From: Aliagarivorans marinus DSM 23064
GTDB taxonomy: Bacteria > Pseudomonadota > Gammaproteobacteria > Enterobacterales > Celerinatantimonadaceae
Length of the DNA: 64,000 nucleotides
Assembly: GCF_000429485.1 (NCBI RefSeq)
Contig: NZ_AUBY01000017.1
Span: 62,001-126,000 of the forward strand
Reading direction: 5' to 3'
Shown here: piece by piece, positions 45,007 through 54,834 of the stretch
Layout of the letters: each line of letters begins with the position of its first letter
Position numbering within the stretch: position 1 is the stretch's first letter
Position numbers and translations under genes: made by a program
Notes under the pieces: generated by a model
Told to the model about the DNA's origin: nothing
What the model saw: only the letters and a program-made list of their open reading frames with translations
The model's database searches: none

Positions 45007-45292
45007 TGAAGTAAATCTCCGCTCAGGATGCGTTTCAAAAACCCGCGCATTATACAGGAATGAAACTTTAGATTTGTAAAAAATTAACGACATTAGACGT
45101 CGCGAAATCAAGTTTTCTGCGATTAGTTACACATCGTTACATTGAAAAGCTTGCCAAATTACATTTTCGCGTTGTCTTAACACATATACCGAAGTTACCT
45201 CGCGTGTTGATTTCGCTAGGTTTTTGCAAGGTAGCTTGGGTATACAACCAAGGAGCATAGCGTGTTGTAGTGTCATTTGCGTGTCACAGGAC
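45007..45292. other. pykF upstream region
   Basis: About 285 AT-rich bases between pykF and the arcA terminator. It must hold the pykF promoter and leader; I see no coding sequence and no operator I would name with confidence. Confidence 0.4.
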
Positions 45293-45327
45293 AAAAAAAA
45301 CCTCGCTAGCTAGCGAGGTTTTTTTGA
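45293..45327. terminator. Terminator of arcA
   Basis: AACCTCGCTAG and CTAGCGAGGTT form an 11-bp stem flanked by eight A on one side and seven T on the other; it lies just after the arcA stop codon. Confidence 0.85.
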
Positions 45328-45336
45328 CAGCCTGAA

Positions 45337-46047
45337 TTACTCTAGTTCACCACAAAAACGGTAACCTTCACCGTGGATAGTGGCGATGATTTCCGGGGTT
45401 TCCGGTAGCGACTCGAAGTGCTTACGGATGCGACGAATGGTCACATCAACAGTGCGGTCGTGTGGCTTAAGCTCGCGGCCGGTCATCTTCTTCAGAAGCT
45501 CAGCACGGCTTTGGATTTGGCCTGGGTTCTCCACAAAGTGCAGCATCGCGCGGAATTCGCTGCGAGGCAGTTTGTACACTTCTTTATTTGGGCTAATCAG
45601 CGAGCGGCTGTTGATATCCAGCACCCAACCGTTGAAGCGGTATTGCTCAACCACAACCTTATCTTCAGCAGCGCCTTGGCTGTTGATGGTACGGTTTAGC
45701 AGGTTACGCGCACGGATGGTCAGCTCACGTGGGTTGAATGGCTTGGTGATGTAGTCATCGGCGCCGATTTCCAGGCCAAGGATCTTATCGACTTCGTTAT
45801 CTCGTCCGGTTAGGAACATCAATGCAATCTGCTCGCGGTCACGAAGCTCGCGGGCTAGCAACAGTCCGTTTTTACCCGGAAGGTTGATGTCCATAATGAT
45901 CAGGTGAATGGTGTTCCCTTCCAGAGCCGCATTCATTTCGTTACCGTCTGAGGCCTCGAATACGTTGTAACCTTCGGCTTCGAAGGTACTCTTCAGGGTA
46001 TTTCGAGTGACCAGTTCGTCCTCGACGATAAGAATATTAGGTGTCAT
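45337..46047 (-). CDS. arcA: Aerobic respiration control response regulator ArcA
   Basis: OmpR-class response regulator of the Arc system that represses aerobic metabolism genes under low oxygen. 236 residues: receiver domain with phospho-acceptor Asp 53 ([12 protein letters not shown]), Thr/Lys switch residues ([14 protein letters not shown]), and C-terminal winged helix ([19 protein letters not shown], recognition helix). Sequence is nearly that of E. coli ArcA. Start at ATG 46047 with GGGGAAGG six bases upstream; a longer frame adds four residues. The sensor ArcB is not in the window. Confidence 0.96.
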   Translation of the reverse strand: MTPNILIVEDELVTRNTLKSTFEAEGYNVFEASDGNEMNAALEGNTIHLIIMDINLPGKNGLLLARELRDREQIALMFLTGRDNEVDKILGLEIGADDYITKPFNPRELTIRARNLLNRTINSQGAAEDKVVVEQYRFNGWVLDINSRSLISPNKEVYKLPRSEFRAMLHFVENPGQIQSRAELLKKMTGRELKPHDRTVDVTIRRIRKHFESLPETPEIIATIHGEGYRFCGELE

Positions 46048-46652
46048 GGCCTTCCCCAATGCTATTTCTAAAATCTGCGATAGTTAATATATTACGGATG
46101 GATGGGCTGGTGGTGGTATTTGTTACAGAAATGTAAAGTCCATCAAGGCCGCATCAAAAACATCCTCTCGCCGTATCTTGGTTATCCCCACTTACTCAAG
46201 GGATTGTCGATATGCACGGCTTCCAACAATGGCATCCATTCTATGAACTTAACAGTGACATAACAACTTTCTGCGACAACATATTCGTCGCTATTTGAGT
46301 TGCTTTTGATGTAAATCAATCGGAAAAACTGGCTTATTGCGAAATTTATTTGTTTCTGATGAATAAAAACAACAAATGGCCAAATCATCAAATATTCCGA
46401 AGTGAAACGCGGGAGCTAAGTCTTGAGGGCTGTCACATAAGCTTATGATATCTATTGAATAGTTTCTTAAGCTAGGTTTTCCCCCTCCATTTCTCCACTG
46501 TACTTTCTTATTGAGCATCGACACTCGGTTAGTGCAGAAAATGCCCTAGAACTATAGTGTGAAGCGCCGTAAGGCAAGGATAGGTCGGTTTATATTGGCT
46601 AAACTAGAAATGCCTTATTAACCTTCCGTTTGTACTAAATAGGATTGAGCTC
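46048..46652. other. Long AT-rich regulatory region between arcA and the RraA-family gene
   Basis: About 600 bases of divergent upstream sequence. It carries the FNR box listed separately. Two open frames of 69 and 77 codons on the minus strand have no ribosome-binding site or protein-like composition. In E. coli arcA also has a long multi-promoter leader. Confidence 0.5.
46306..46319. promoter_or_regulatory. FNR box upstream of arcA
   Basis: TTGAT-GTAA-ATCAA is a perfect match to the FNR consensus TTGAT-N4-ATCAA, ~265 bases before the arcA start codon. FNR activates arcA in E. coli, so the same anaerobic cascade is likely. Confidence 0.7.
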
Positions 46653-47132
46653 ATGGACGATATTCTCCCCGATTTGTTTGATGAATACCCTGACAAGCTG
46701 CAATTGATTGCGGGTGCTTTTGCTGTGTTCGGCGGACTCGATAACTTCCAGGGCCAAGTGGTAACAGTAAGTTGCTATGAAGATAACAGCCGGGTTAAGG
46801 AACTGTTAGCCCAAGAAGGAGAGGGCAAGGTGCTGGTGGTTGACGGTGGCGCAAGCCTTCGCCGCGCGCTGATGGGCGATCTGATTGCCGCAAACGCAGT
46901 GGAGAATAGCTGGGTGGGGGTGGTGATAAACGGCGCAATCCGCGATGTTGCAGCTATCTCGACGATGCCATTGGGGGTGCGAGCTCTCGGTGCCTGCCCA
47001 ATCAAGACGGAGCGCAAAGGGCTTGGCGAGGTCAATGTAACGGTGGCGATAAATGGCGTAATAATTGAGCCGGGAGTTTATCTATATGCCGACCTAAACG
47101 GCATAGCCATAAGCAAGGAAAAGCTGATTTAA
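46653..47132 (+). CDS. RraA family protein / putative 4-hydroxy-4-methyl-2-oxoglutarate aldolase
   Basis: 159-residue RraA-fold protein. The segment GDLIAANAVENS ... GAIRDV contains the D-x20-R-D motif required for metal-dependent class II pyruvate aldolase activity; E. coli RraA, which only inhibits RNase E, has lost the final Asp (GAVRQV in my recollection). The sequence GVRALGACPIKTERKGLGEV is typical of the aldolase-annotated subgroup. So either an RNase E regulator or an aldolase; the intact motif favours retention of enzymatic capacity. AGGA lies upstream of ATG. Confidence 0.8.
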   Translation: MDDILPDLFDEYPDKLQLIAGAFAVFGGLDNFQGQVVTVSCYEDNSRVKELLAQEGEGKVLVVDGGASLRRALMGDLIAANAVENSWVGVVINGAIRDVAAISTMPLGVRALGACPIKTERKGLGEVNVTVAINGVIIEPGVYLYADLNGIAISKEKLI

Positions 47133-47139
47133 GAGGAGC

Positions 47140-47706
47140 TTAGAAGCGGTAGCCTAGTCCGACACGAAGTTGCTGCTGTACTTGCTGAGCATCGGTATCG
47201 CGAACTGACTCGATTTGGTAGCTTGCTTCAACATTAAAGCGATTGCGCAGTTGGTAGGAGCCGCTTAGCTCGAGGCTGTGCTCTAAGCCCGCTTGGCTGT
47301 CTTTGTGTACTGAGGTTAGTTTAGAGGCAACGCTCAGATTACTACTGGCTTGGTATTTCACCCCGGTGGCTACGTTAAAACCGCGTTGGGTGGCGAGGTC
47401 TTGATACTCGGAATTAACCCCTGCCTCAACAAACAGGTTAACTTCTTGATAGATAGGGCGCTGATAACCGCCGTTGAAATACCAAGTCTGGTCACTGCCT
47501 TCTAACTGATAGGGGGAAGCGCTAGGCTCGTTGCTTAGTCGGTTGTAGCCAGACACGTACCAATTGTCGATTTGGGTGCGGCTATGAAGCTGCAGCTGAT
47601 CGGTCATGGTGACTTCAAACTGATTTACCACTTCTGCTTGTGCAGATAATGCCATGCACGCTAACAACGCGGTCGGACATAACAGGGCAAAACGGCGCTT
47701 GTTCAT
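47140..47706 (-). CDS. Small outer-membrane beta-barrel-like protein
   Basis: 188 residues from ATG 47706, which has AAGGAGGAAGG directly upstream. Signal peptide ~1-24 (LLCPTALLACMALSAQA). The mature protein alternates hydrophobic and polar residues in aromatic-ended strands (WYFNGGYQRP, VNLFVEAGVNSEYQ, LELSGSYQL, VEASYQIES) and ends in GLGYRF, the terminal aromatic signature recognised by the BAM machinery. An 8-strand barrel is a reasonable guess. No known porin or OmpW/OmpA motif recognised. Stops of this gene and the RraA-family gene are only seven bases apart with no clear terminator. Confidence 0.65.
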   Translation of the reverse strand: MNKRRFALLCPTALLACMALSAQAEVVNQFEVTMTDQLQLHSRTQIDNWYVSGYNRLSNEPSASPYQLEGSDQTWYFNGGYQRPIYQEVNLFVEAGVNSEYQDLATQRGFNVATGVKYQASSNLSVASKLTSVHKDSQAGLEHSLELSGSYQLRNRFNVEASYQIESVRDTDAQQVQQQLRVGLGYRF

Positions 47707-47849
47707 CCTTCCTCCTTGGTTGGTAGCTTTTGTTGATAGATTAAACAGAGCGGTACCAATCATTATGGGCGATCCATGACAAAAGATCATAGGGGAAGTT
47801 CAAATTATTTGTACGTTAGCGCTCGTTATGTTGCGTTGGTAAGTGTTTG

Positions 47850-49556
47850 CTATCTCGCTTGGAAGCGCTGCGTCCTGCGATAAGGGAACACATCCTCAAA
47901 CTTACCCTTTTCAATATTTTTTTGCCGGTCGCGCCAGTAAGCCGCCTTGAACAGATCGCTATGAACCTCGCTAAACACTTTTCTTACCAGCGGCCGCCCC
48001 ATTAAGAAGGTGGCAAACTCTTCGGGGAACACATCGTTAGGGCCCACTGAATACCAAGGCTCTGCGGCCCACTCGTCCTCTGGGTAACGCGGAGGTGGGA
48101 TATCACGGAAATTGCATTCAGTCATGTAGCAGATTTCGTCATAGTCATAAAAGATCACCCGACCATGGCGGGTGACACCGAAGTTTTTAAACAACATGTC
48201 TCCTGGAAAGATGTTGGCTGCAGCAAGCTGCTTGATGGCATTACCGTACTCTTCAATGGCGGCTTTTGCTTGCGCTTCGTCGGCATCATCAAGGTACATG
48301 TTGAGCGGTATCATCTTACGCTCAGTATAAAGGTGCTTAATGGTGAGGGTGTCACCATCGATTTGCAGGGCAGAAGGTGCCACTTTTTGTAGCTCTTCTA
48401 TTAGTTCGGTGCTGAAGCGCTCTAATGGGAAGTCGAAGTTGGAGAACTCTTGGGTATCGGCCATCCGCCCAACCCGGTCATGTTGCTTAACTATGCGGTA
48501 CTTCTCTTTGACCACGGCGTGGCTGACTTCCTTGGGCGGGGTGAATTTATCCTTGATGATCTTAAATACCACATCGTAGGAGGGCAGGGTGAACACGCTC
48601 ATCACCATACCTTTTATTCCCGGTGCCAACTCGAATTGGTCAGTGGAGTTATTTAGATGAGAAAGGTAGTGGCGATAGAACTCCGTTTTTCCGTGCTTTT
48701 GGCAGCCGATGGCGGTAAACAGCTCGTAGTCGGTTTTGTTGGGCATTAATAGTTTTAGGAAGTTCACGATCCGCCGCGGGGCTGGTGCATCCACCATAAA
48801 ATAGGAGCGGGCAAAGCCAAACAAGATACTGACATCGTCACTGGAAGAGAGCACGGTGTCGATATATAAGCTCTTTCCACCATGCAAGATGGGTAGGGCG
48901 ATTGGCACCGATTCTCCGCCACAGTCAATTCGGCCAATCAGATAGGCTCCTTTATTACGAAAGAATACCGCTTTAACGAAATCTAGCTTCAGCCATTTAG
49001 CCTGCTCAATGCTGGGGTGCTTCTCCAGCTTGGCGACCACCCAAGCAATATCTCGTTGCAGGTCTTCAAAGGGAAGCTCGAACTGATAGCTGGTGATGAG
49101 TGCATGTAGTAGTTCTTGCAGCTGGCTACCTTCAAAGTGATGCAGGATGGCCTGATAGTCCACTAAATGACTGGTGCGGTGGGCGCGGATAAACAGTTGG
49201 TCCTCACGAATGTAGCGATGGTGGAACAAACGCTGGTAGACCGAGTTAAAAAACGACTCCGCTACTTCAAAGTTATCGTGCTGCTTGAGCAGCTCTGAGT
49301 AGGCAGTTTTCACTTGGGCAGAGAAGGCGTCGCTACGCTGCAGGTGGCCGGTTAGAGCCTTTATCTCGGCACGTGCTTCAGTGGCGTGGTGATCATAAAG
49401 GCGGATACGCTCACGTGATGCTAGTTGCACACCAAGCCAGTTAGCCTCTTCGAAGCGCTCTTGAGCACCGCGGGTGACATCGAGAAAGCACTGATAAAAG
49501 CGATTGAAGCGCTGCAGCATAACGTGGGCTGCTTGATCGGCCATTGAGTCTGTCAT
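47850..49556 (-). CDS. aceK: Isocitrate dehydrogenase kinase/phosphatase
   Basis: Bifunctional enzyme that phosphorylates isocitrate dehydrogenase to divert isocitrate into the glyoxylate shunt and reverses the modification. 568 residues. The ATP-binding segment [19 protein letters not shown] with VFKIIKDKF (~316-345) and the catalytic part [13 protein letters not shown] (~457-469) match AceK. In enterobacteria aceK is in the aceBAK operon; here it stands alone without aceBA, as in several marine gammaproteobacteria. AAGGGA precedes ATG; MAD at residue 5 is an alternative start. Confidence 0.95.
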   Translation of the reverse strand: MTDSMADQAAHVMLQRFNRFYQCFLDVTRGAQERFEEANWLGVQLASRERIRLYDHHATEARAEIKALTGHLQRSDAFSAQVKTAYSELLKQHDNFEVAESFFNSVYQRLFHHRYIREDQLFIRAHRTSHLVDYQAILHHFEGSQLQELLHALITSYQFELPFEDLQRDIAWVVAKLEKHPSIEQAKWLKLDFVKAVFFRNKGAYLIGRIDCGGESVPIALPILHGGKSLYIDTVLSSSDDVSILFGFARSYFMVDAPAPRRIVNFLKLLMPNKTDYELFTAIGCQKHGKTEFYRHYLSHLNNSTDQFELAPGIKGMVMSVFTLPSYDVVFKIIKDKFTPPKEVSHAVVKEKYRIVKQHDRVGRMADTQEFSNFDFPLERFSTELIEELQKVAPSALQIDGDTLTIKHLYTERKMIPLNMYLDDADEAQAKAAIEEYGNAIKQLAAANIFPGDMLFKNFGVTRHGRVIFYDYDEICYMTECNFRDIPPPRYPEDEWAAEPWYSVGPNDVFPEEFATFLMGRPLVRKVFSEVHSDLFKAAYWRDRQKNIEKGKFEDVFPYRRTQRFQAR

Positions 49557-49751
49557 TGGTTATCCCTTTCCAAGTCGGCAAATTGACTATGGCAGATTTT
49601 AAACAAGCGTTCCAACTCGCATCTGCAGCATAGCCTGCGTTATTGAAATATTCGTTTAGCGACACAGGTACAAAAGCAGTGGAGGCAGGATAACGCGCTA
49701 AAACGTGCGGTGTAAGTGAACACGAAAGGCCAGTGCTAGCTAGGAAAAAGC

Positions 49752-49757
49752 TTGACA
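49752..49757 (+). promoter_or_regulatory. -35 element of the thr operon promoter
   Basis: A perfect TTGACA lies 53 bases before the leader-peptide start; the matching -10 (around 49773-49780, TTAAAG/TAAAGG) is weak. Confidence 0.45.
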
Positions 49758-49809
49758 GAATCGCCCGTCTGTTTAAAGGTAGTGCTCAGAATATAGGATG
49801 TTTTCAATT

Positions 49810-49884
49810 ATGTTTATGCTTTCTTCCATGCACACCACCATGATGACCATTACCACAACAGTGGCAGTGGCGGGCTGGTTGTAA
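49810..49884 (+). CDS. thrL: thr operon leader peptide
   Basis: 24-codon open frame containing six threonine codons and one isoleucine codon, clustered as [10 protein letters not shown], ahead of a transcription terminator and thrA. Ribosome stalling at these codons when charged tRNA-Thr or tRNA-Ile is scarce would prevent terminator formation, as for E. coli thrL. Start chosen at ATG 49810 with AGGA eleven bases upstream; an in-frame ATG at 49798 would add four residues but has no ribosome-binding site. Confidence 0.8.
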   Translation: MFMLSSMHTTMMTITTTVAVAGWL

Positions 49885-49910
49885 ACGAGAAAAAGCATCA
49901 ACCAAAAAGG

Positions 49911-49939
49911 CCCGTATCAATCGATACGGGTTTTTTTTT
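49911..49939 (+). terminator. thr operon attenuator terminator
   Basis: CCCGTATC and GATACGGG form an 8-bp stem with an AATC loop, followed by nine T. It lies 26 bases after the leader-peptide stop and 12 bases before the thrA start. Confidence 0.88.
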
Positions 49940-49951
49940 GCAGGAGGATCA

Positions 49952-52423
49952 ATGCGAGTACTCAAATTTGGCGGTTCCTCGTTAGCCAACGCTGAACGTT
50001 TCAAGCGGGCTGCCGAGATCATTGTGGGGAATCGACAACAAGGACAATTGGCGGTGGTGCTGTCGGCGCCAGCAGGGATTACCAATGAGTTGGAAGCGGT
50101 CATTGCTGCAACCAGTCAAGGCGAAGATGGACAGCAGCAGCTTACTCGTATCACCCATATCTTCCAGAGCCTGTTGGACGATCTAAGCGCTGAATTCAGC
50201 AACTTTGATGCTGCGCCGCTGCAAGCCATGCTGGAGAAAGAGTTGGCAGGCCTGCGCGAAGTATTGCAAGGCGTTCGTTTATTGCGCCAGTGCCCAGACA
50301 ATATTGCCGCGAGCGTATTGGCCACCGGAGAGCGCTTAAGCGTGAACTGGATGAAGGCCTTGCTGCAAGTTAAACAGCAGCAGGTGGATATCCTGGTTCC
50401 TCAACAACTCCTGCTTAGCAACAACGATAGCTATATAGAAGCACAGGTGGATATCGAAGCCAGCAAGGCGCGCTTTGCCGCGGTTGACTACCAAGGGTTG
50501 GATGTCCTGCTAATGCCCGGCTTTACCGCTGCCAACGTGCAGGGTGAAACCGTTGTGTTAGGACGTAACGGAAGCGACTACAGCGCTGCGGTATTGGCCG
50601 CATGCCTTGCTGCTGATTGTTGTGAGATTTGGACCGATGTAGACGGCGTGTATAACTGCGACCCTCGCGTGGTGGAAGATGCCCGCTTGCTGCGCAGCCT
50701 CTCTTACGCCGAAGCCATGGAGTTGAGCTACTTTGGTGCCAAGGTGCTGCATCCGAAAACCATCGCGCCGATTGCCCAGTATCATATCCCTTGTCTGATT
50801 AAGAGCACCTTTAACCCGCAGGGTGAGGGCACCTTGATCGGCGCTAAAGATCTGCAAGAGAACAACCTGCCGGTTAAGGCGATCTCTAGCCTGGAAAACC
50901 TGACCATGCTGACCGTATCTGGCCCGGGCATGAAGGGCATGGTGGGCATGGCCAGCCGCATCTTCGGTGCGATGGCGCAAGCCAAGGTGTCGATTGCACT
51001 GATTACCCAATCATCCAGCGAGTACAGCATCAGTTTCTGTATCCACAGTGCCGATGCCGAAACCGCCAAGCGAGCCCTGCAAAGTGAATTTGAACTGGAG
51101 TTGGCGAACCAACTGCTGGAATCCATCGAGTCCATCGACCAGTTGGCGATTATCTCCTTGGTGGGCGATAGCATGCGCAAGAGTAAAGGTGTGGCAGCGC
51201 GCTTCTTTACCTCGCTGGCGGAAGTCTCGATTAACATCGTGGCAATCGCCCAAGGCTCCTCCGAGCGCTCGATCTCTGCTGTGGTTACCCAAGATAAAGT
51301 GGAAGAAGCCGTGGGCGCGTGTCATCAGAACTTCTTCGATAGCATGCACTACATCGATCTGTTCCTGATTGGCTGTGGCGGTGTGGGCGGCGCGTTGATT
51401 GATCAAATCAACGAGCAGCAGAGCCATCTGAAAGAGCAGCATATCGCCATCCGCGTATGTGGTATCGCCAATAGTCGCCAGCTACTGACTAACCCGAAAG
51501 GCTTGGAGCTCAGCGATTGGCGTGCCCAGCTAGAAGCCACAGAGCAAAATGGCGGCTTTGATCTGCCAACCGTACAAGGCCTGCTCGATAGCCACCACTT
51601 TATTAACCCGGTGATTGTTGACTGTACCAGCAACGACCAGGTTGCCGCCGATTACGTGAACTACCTGGCCGCGGGCTTCCATGTGGTAACCGCCAATAAG
51701 AAGGCCAATACCGCCAGCATCGAGTACTACAACCAGCTGCGCCTAACCGCCCTCAAGACCCGCCGCAAGTTTATGTACGACACCAACGTGGGCGCAGGCC
51801 TACCGGTGATTGAGAACTTGCAGAACCTGCTGCGTGCCGGCGACCAATTGGTGCGTTTCAACGGTATCTTGTCTGGCTCGCTATCATTTATCTTCGGTAA
51901 GCTGGACGAAGGTATGAGCTTCTCTGAGGCAACCGGTATTGCCCGGGATAACGGCTTTACCGAGCCCGATCCGCGTGAAGATCTCAATGGTATGGATGTT
52001 GCGCGTAAACTGCTGATTCTGGCTCGTGAGGCGGGTATGGAGCTGAGCCTCGAAGACATCGAAGTGGAAATGGCACTGCCGCCGGGCTTTGATTGCGAAG
52101 GAAGCAACGAAGAGTTCATGCAGCGTCTGCCCGAGGCCGATGCTTATTTTGCCAAACTGCAAAAAGATGCCGACGAGCAGGGCCAAGTGCTGCGCTATAT
52201 TGGAAGCATCGAAGATAGCAAATGCAAGGTCTCCATCCAAGCTGTCGCTGCTGCCGATCCACTACATCGCGTGAAGGACGGCGAGAACGCGCTGGCCTTC
52301 TACAGCCGCTACTATCAGCCAATTCCGCTGGTGTTGCGTGGCTACGGCGCCGGTACTGCGGTAACCGCTGCCGGTGTGTTTGCCGATGTGTTGCGTACCT
52401 TGAACTGGAACCAGGAGGTATAA
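49952..52423 (+). CDS. thrA: Bifunctional aspartate kinase / homoserine dehydrogenase I
   Basis: First and third steps from aspartate to threonine in one 823-residue polypeptide. Aspartate kinase ~1-290 (N-terminal [15 protein letters not shown], then [16 protein letters not shown]), tandem ACT regulatory domains ~315-460 ([36 protein letters not shown]) giving threonine feedback control, and homoserine dehydrogenase ~465-823 ([15 protein letters not shown](P) motif, [39 protein letters not shown]). Strong AGGAGG before ATG. Next gene thrB begins immediately after the stop codon. Confidence 0.97.
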   Translation: MRVLKFGGSSLANAERFKRAAEIIVGNRQQGQLAVVLSAPAGITNELEAVIAATSQGEDGQQQLTRITHIFQSLLDDLSAEFSNFDAAPLQAMLEKELAGLREVLQGVRLLRQCPDNIAASVLATGERLSVNWMKALLQVKQQQVDILVPQQLLLSNNDSYIEAQVDIEASKARFAAVDYQGLDVLLMPGFTAANVQGETVVLGRNGSDYSAAVLAACLAADCCEIWTDVDGVYNCDPRVVEDARLLRSLSYAEAMELSYFGAKVLHPKTIAPIAQYHIPCLIKSTFNPQGEGTLIGAKDLQENNLPVKAISSLENLTMLTVSGPGMKGMVGMASRIFGAMAQAKVSIALITQSSSEYSISFCIHSADAETAKRALQSEFELELANQLLESIESIDQLAIISLVGDSMRKSKGVAARFFTSLAEVSINIVAIAQGSSERSISAVVTQDKVEEAVGACHQNFFDSMHYIDLFLIGCGGVGGALIDQINEQQSHLKEQHIAIRVCGIANSRQLLTNPKGLELSDWRAQLEATEQNGGFDLPTVQGLLDSHHFINPVIVDCTSNDQVAADYVNYLAAGFHVVTANKKANTASIEYYNQLRLTALKTRRKFMYDTNVGAGLPVIENLQNLLRAGDQLVRFNGILSGSLSFIFGKLDEGMSFSEATGIARDNGFTEPDPREDLNGMDVARKLLILAREAGMELSLEDIEVEMALPPGFDCEGSNEEFMQRLPEADAYFAKLQKDADEQGQVLRYIGSIEDSKCKVSIQAVAAADPLHRVKDGENALAFYSRYYQPIPLVLRGYGAGTAVTAAGVFADVLRTLNWNQEV

Positions 52424-53386
52424 ATGGGCTTGGTGGTATACGCCCCGGCTTCAACGGCAAATGTTAGCGTTGGCTTTGACTCGCTCGGCGCTGCATTAGC
52501 GCCGATTGACGGCTCGCTACTGGGCGACAGGATCTTTGTGGAAGAGATGAGCAGCGGCGACGTGCTTATTGAAAATTCAGGCCCGTTCGCCGATAAATTG
52601 CCTGCAGATCCAAAGAAAAACATTCTTTACGATTGCTACTTTGCTTTTCGCGATTTACTGGACAAGGTTCACCAACGAGCGCTGTCGCCATGTCGCATGG
52701 TGCTGGAGAAGAACCTACCCGTGGGCACTGGCCTAGGCTCCAGCGCCTGCTCAGTTGTTGCCGCGTTAGAAGCGCTCAATGCACTGTGTGACTATCCCTT
52801 CGATAAAGATCAAATGCTGACCCTGATGGGCGAGCTGGAAGGACAGATCAGCGGCAGCGTGCACTACGATAACGTCGCGCCTTGCTACCTCGGAGGTATG
52901 CAGCTGATGGTGCAAGATGGCGGCGTGATCAGCCAGACCATTCCGCACTTTGAAGATTGGTACTGGGTACTGGCTTACCCGGGGACCGCTATCTCTACTT
53001 CTGCAGCCCGCTCGATATTGCCCGCGCAGTATCGTCGCCAAGACACCTTAGCCTTTGGCCGTAATCTGGCCAGCTTTGTTCATGCTAGTTACAGTAAGCA
53101 GCCCGAGTTGGCAGCTGCGGTGCTCAAAGATGTGATTGCCGAGCCTTATCGCTCTCAGCTGATCCCTCGCTTTGATGAGGTTAAAGACTACGTATCACAT
53201 TCCGGGGCGTTAGGCTGTGGCATCTCAGGCTCGGGTCCGACCGTGTTTATCGTGACCCCGGTGCTGGAGCAGGCGCAGCGGATCAGCCGTTGGATGGAAG
53301 AGAACTTCCTGCAAAATGACCAAGGCTTTTGCCATATTTGTAAGATTGACCCAGAAGGAACCCGGGTGACCGGAAACAGTTTATGA
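52424..53386 (+). CDS. thrB: Homoserine kinase
   Basis: GHMP-family kinase phosphorylating homoserine. 320 residues: YAPASTANVSVGFDSLGAAL at the N-terminus, ATP loop LPVGTGLGSSACSVVAALEAL (~97-117) and the C-terminal GCGISGSGPTVF motif (~264). ATG directly follows the thrA stop with AGGAGG inside the end of thrA, and the stop overlaps thrC by four bases (ATGA). Confidence 0.97.
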   Translation: MGLVVYAPASTANVSVGFDSLGAALAPIDGSLLGDRIFVEEMSSGDVLIENSGPFADKLPADPKKNILYDCYFAFRDLLDKVHQRALSPCRMVLEKNLPVGTGLGSSACSVVAALEALNALCDYPFDKDQMLTLMGELEGQISGSVHYDNVAPCYLGGMQLMVQDGGVISQTIPHFEDWYWVLAYPGTAISTSAARSILPAQYRRQDTLAFGRNLASFVHASYSKQPELAAAVLKDVIAEPYRSQLIPRFDEVKDYVSHSGALGCGISGSGPTVFIVTPVLEQAQRISRWMEENFLQNDQGFCHICKIDPEGTRVTGNSL

Positions 53387-54660
53387 AGCTATACAACATC
53401 AAACACAACCAAGAGCAGGTAGATTTCGCCCAGGCTGTTAAGCAGGGCTTGGGGCAACAGCAAGGCCTGTTCTTTCCGGCCGAACTTCCCACGCTTGAAA
53501 ACATCGATGAGCTACTGGAATTGGATCTGGTTAGCCGCAGCGCGAAGCTACTTAGCGCATTGCTAGATAACGAGCTAAGCGAGCAGCAGCTACAGGAGAT
53601 GCTGGGCAAGGCCTTTAACTTCCCGGCTCCCGTTGAAAAGGTGGCGGATAACATCAGTGCGCTGGAGCTGTTCCACGGCCCAACCCTGGCCTTTAAAGAC
53701 TTTGGCGGCCGCTTTATGGCCCAGTGCCTGGGCGTATTCTCCGATGGCGAGCAGGTGACTATCCTTACCGCGACCTCGGGTGATACCGGCGCGGCGGTGG
53801 CTCATGCTTTCTACGGCATGGAGAACATCCGTGTGGTGGTGCTCTATCCGAAGGGCAAGATCAGCCCGCTGCAAGAGAAGCTGTTCTGTACTTTGGGCGG
53901 TAACATCACCACCATCGCTATTGAGAGCGACTTCGATGCCTGTCAGGCACTGGTGAAGCAGGCCTTTGATGATGAAGAGCTAAAGCAAGCGATCGGCCTC
54001 AACTCCGCCAACTCAATCAATATCAGCCGTTTGTTGGCACAGGTGTGTTACTACTTTGAAGCGGCCGCTCAGCTTAGCGCTGAGCAGCGCAAAGAGCTGG
54101 TGGTGGCGGTGCCATCGGGTAACTTCGGTAACCTGACTGCGGGCCTGATCGCCAAAGCGCTGGGCCTGCCCATCAAACGCTTTATTGCTGCTACCAATGT
54201 TAACGACACGGTGCCGCGTTATCTGCAAAGCGGCGAGTGGGCACCAAAGCCGACCCAAGCGACCTTGTCCAATGCGATGGATGTGAGCCAGCCAAACAAC
54301 TGGCCGCGTGTTGAAGAGCTGTTCAAGGTGAAGGGCTGGCCGCTTAGCGACCTGGGCAAGGGCGCGATGGACGATCAGCAAACTGCGGCTTCAGTGAAAG
54401 CGCTGGACGAAGCTGGCTACCTGTGTGAGCCGCACGGTGCGATTGCTTATCAGCAACTCTCTGAGCAGCTTAGCGCTGGTGAGCACGGCTTGTTCCTGTG
54501 TACCGCACACCCGGCCAAGTTCAAAGAGAGTGTCGAAGAGATCTTATCGCGTGAGATTGACCTGCCGAAAGCCTTGGCCGATCGCGCGGATTTGCCGCTG
54601 CTGTCCCATGAGATGGGCGCCGATTTCGCCAAGCTAAGAGAATTTTTACTGGCCCTGTAG
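53383..54660 (+). CDS. thrC: Threonine synthase
   Basis: PLP enzyme converting O-phosphohomoserine to threonine. 425 residues, with the PLP lysine in GPTLAFKDFGGRF (~104-116), TATSGDTGAAVAHAF (~129) and VPSGNFGNLTAGLIA (phosphate-binding loop, ~244). Last gene of thrABC, translationally coupled to thrB. Confidence 0.97.
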   Translation: MKLYNIKHNQEQVDFAQAVKQGLGQQQGLFFPAELPTLENIDELLELDLVSRSAKLLSALLDNELSEQQLQEMLGKAFNFPAPVEKVADNISALELFHGPTLAFKDFGGRFMAQCLGVFSDGEQVTILTATSGDTGAAVAHAFYGMENIRVVVLYPKGKISPLQEKLFCTLGGNITTIAIESDFDACQALVKQAFDDEELKQAIGLNSANSINISRLLAQVCYYFEAAAQLSAEQRKELVVAVPSGNFGNLTAGLIAKALGLPIKRFIAATNVNDTVPRYLQSGEWAPKPTQATLSNAMDVSQPNNWPRVEELFKVKGWPLSDLGKGAMDDQQTAASVKALDEAGYLCEPHGAIAYQQLSEQLSAGEHGLFLCTAHPAKFKESVEEILSREIDLPKALADRADLPLLSHEMGADFAKLREFLLAL

Positions 54661-54691
54661 TGGCTATATAGCAGGAGCAATGCTCGTATCT

Positions 54692-54718
54692 AAACAGCGC
54701 CGCCTGGCGCTGTTTTGC
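54692..54718 (+). terminator. Terminator of thrABC
   Basis: AACAGCGCC pairs with GGCGCTGTT around a GCCT loop, followed by TTTGC. Confidence 0.75.
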
Positions 54719-54834
54719 TATCTGTATAAGCTTGAAATATCAAGTTGTTGTCAGTGGGCAATCACTTAGCCACTTGAAATTTCGCCGATGCTGGCGCATA
54801 TTTCGGCCTTATCGTTTAAGAACTAGTAATAACT

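Noticed and set aside
45007-45111. 35-residue extension of pykF
   Set aside because: Pyruvate kinase begins MKKTKIV; the extension lies in the AT-rich leader.
46182-46524. Two overlapping minus-strand frames (69 and 77 codons) upstream of arcA
   Set aside because: AT-rich regulatory DNA with an FNR box inside; no ribosome-binding sites and no family resemblance.
49798-49809. Earlier ATG for thrL
   Set aside because: In frame but no ribosome-binding site before it; cannot be fully excluded.
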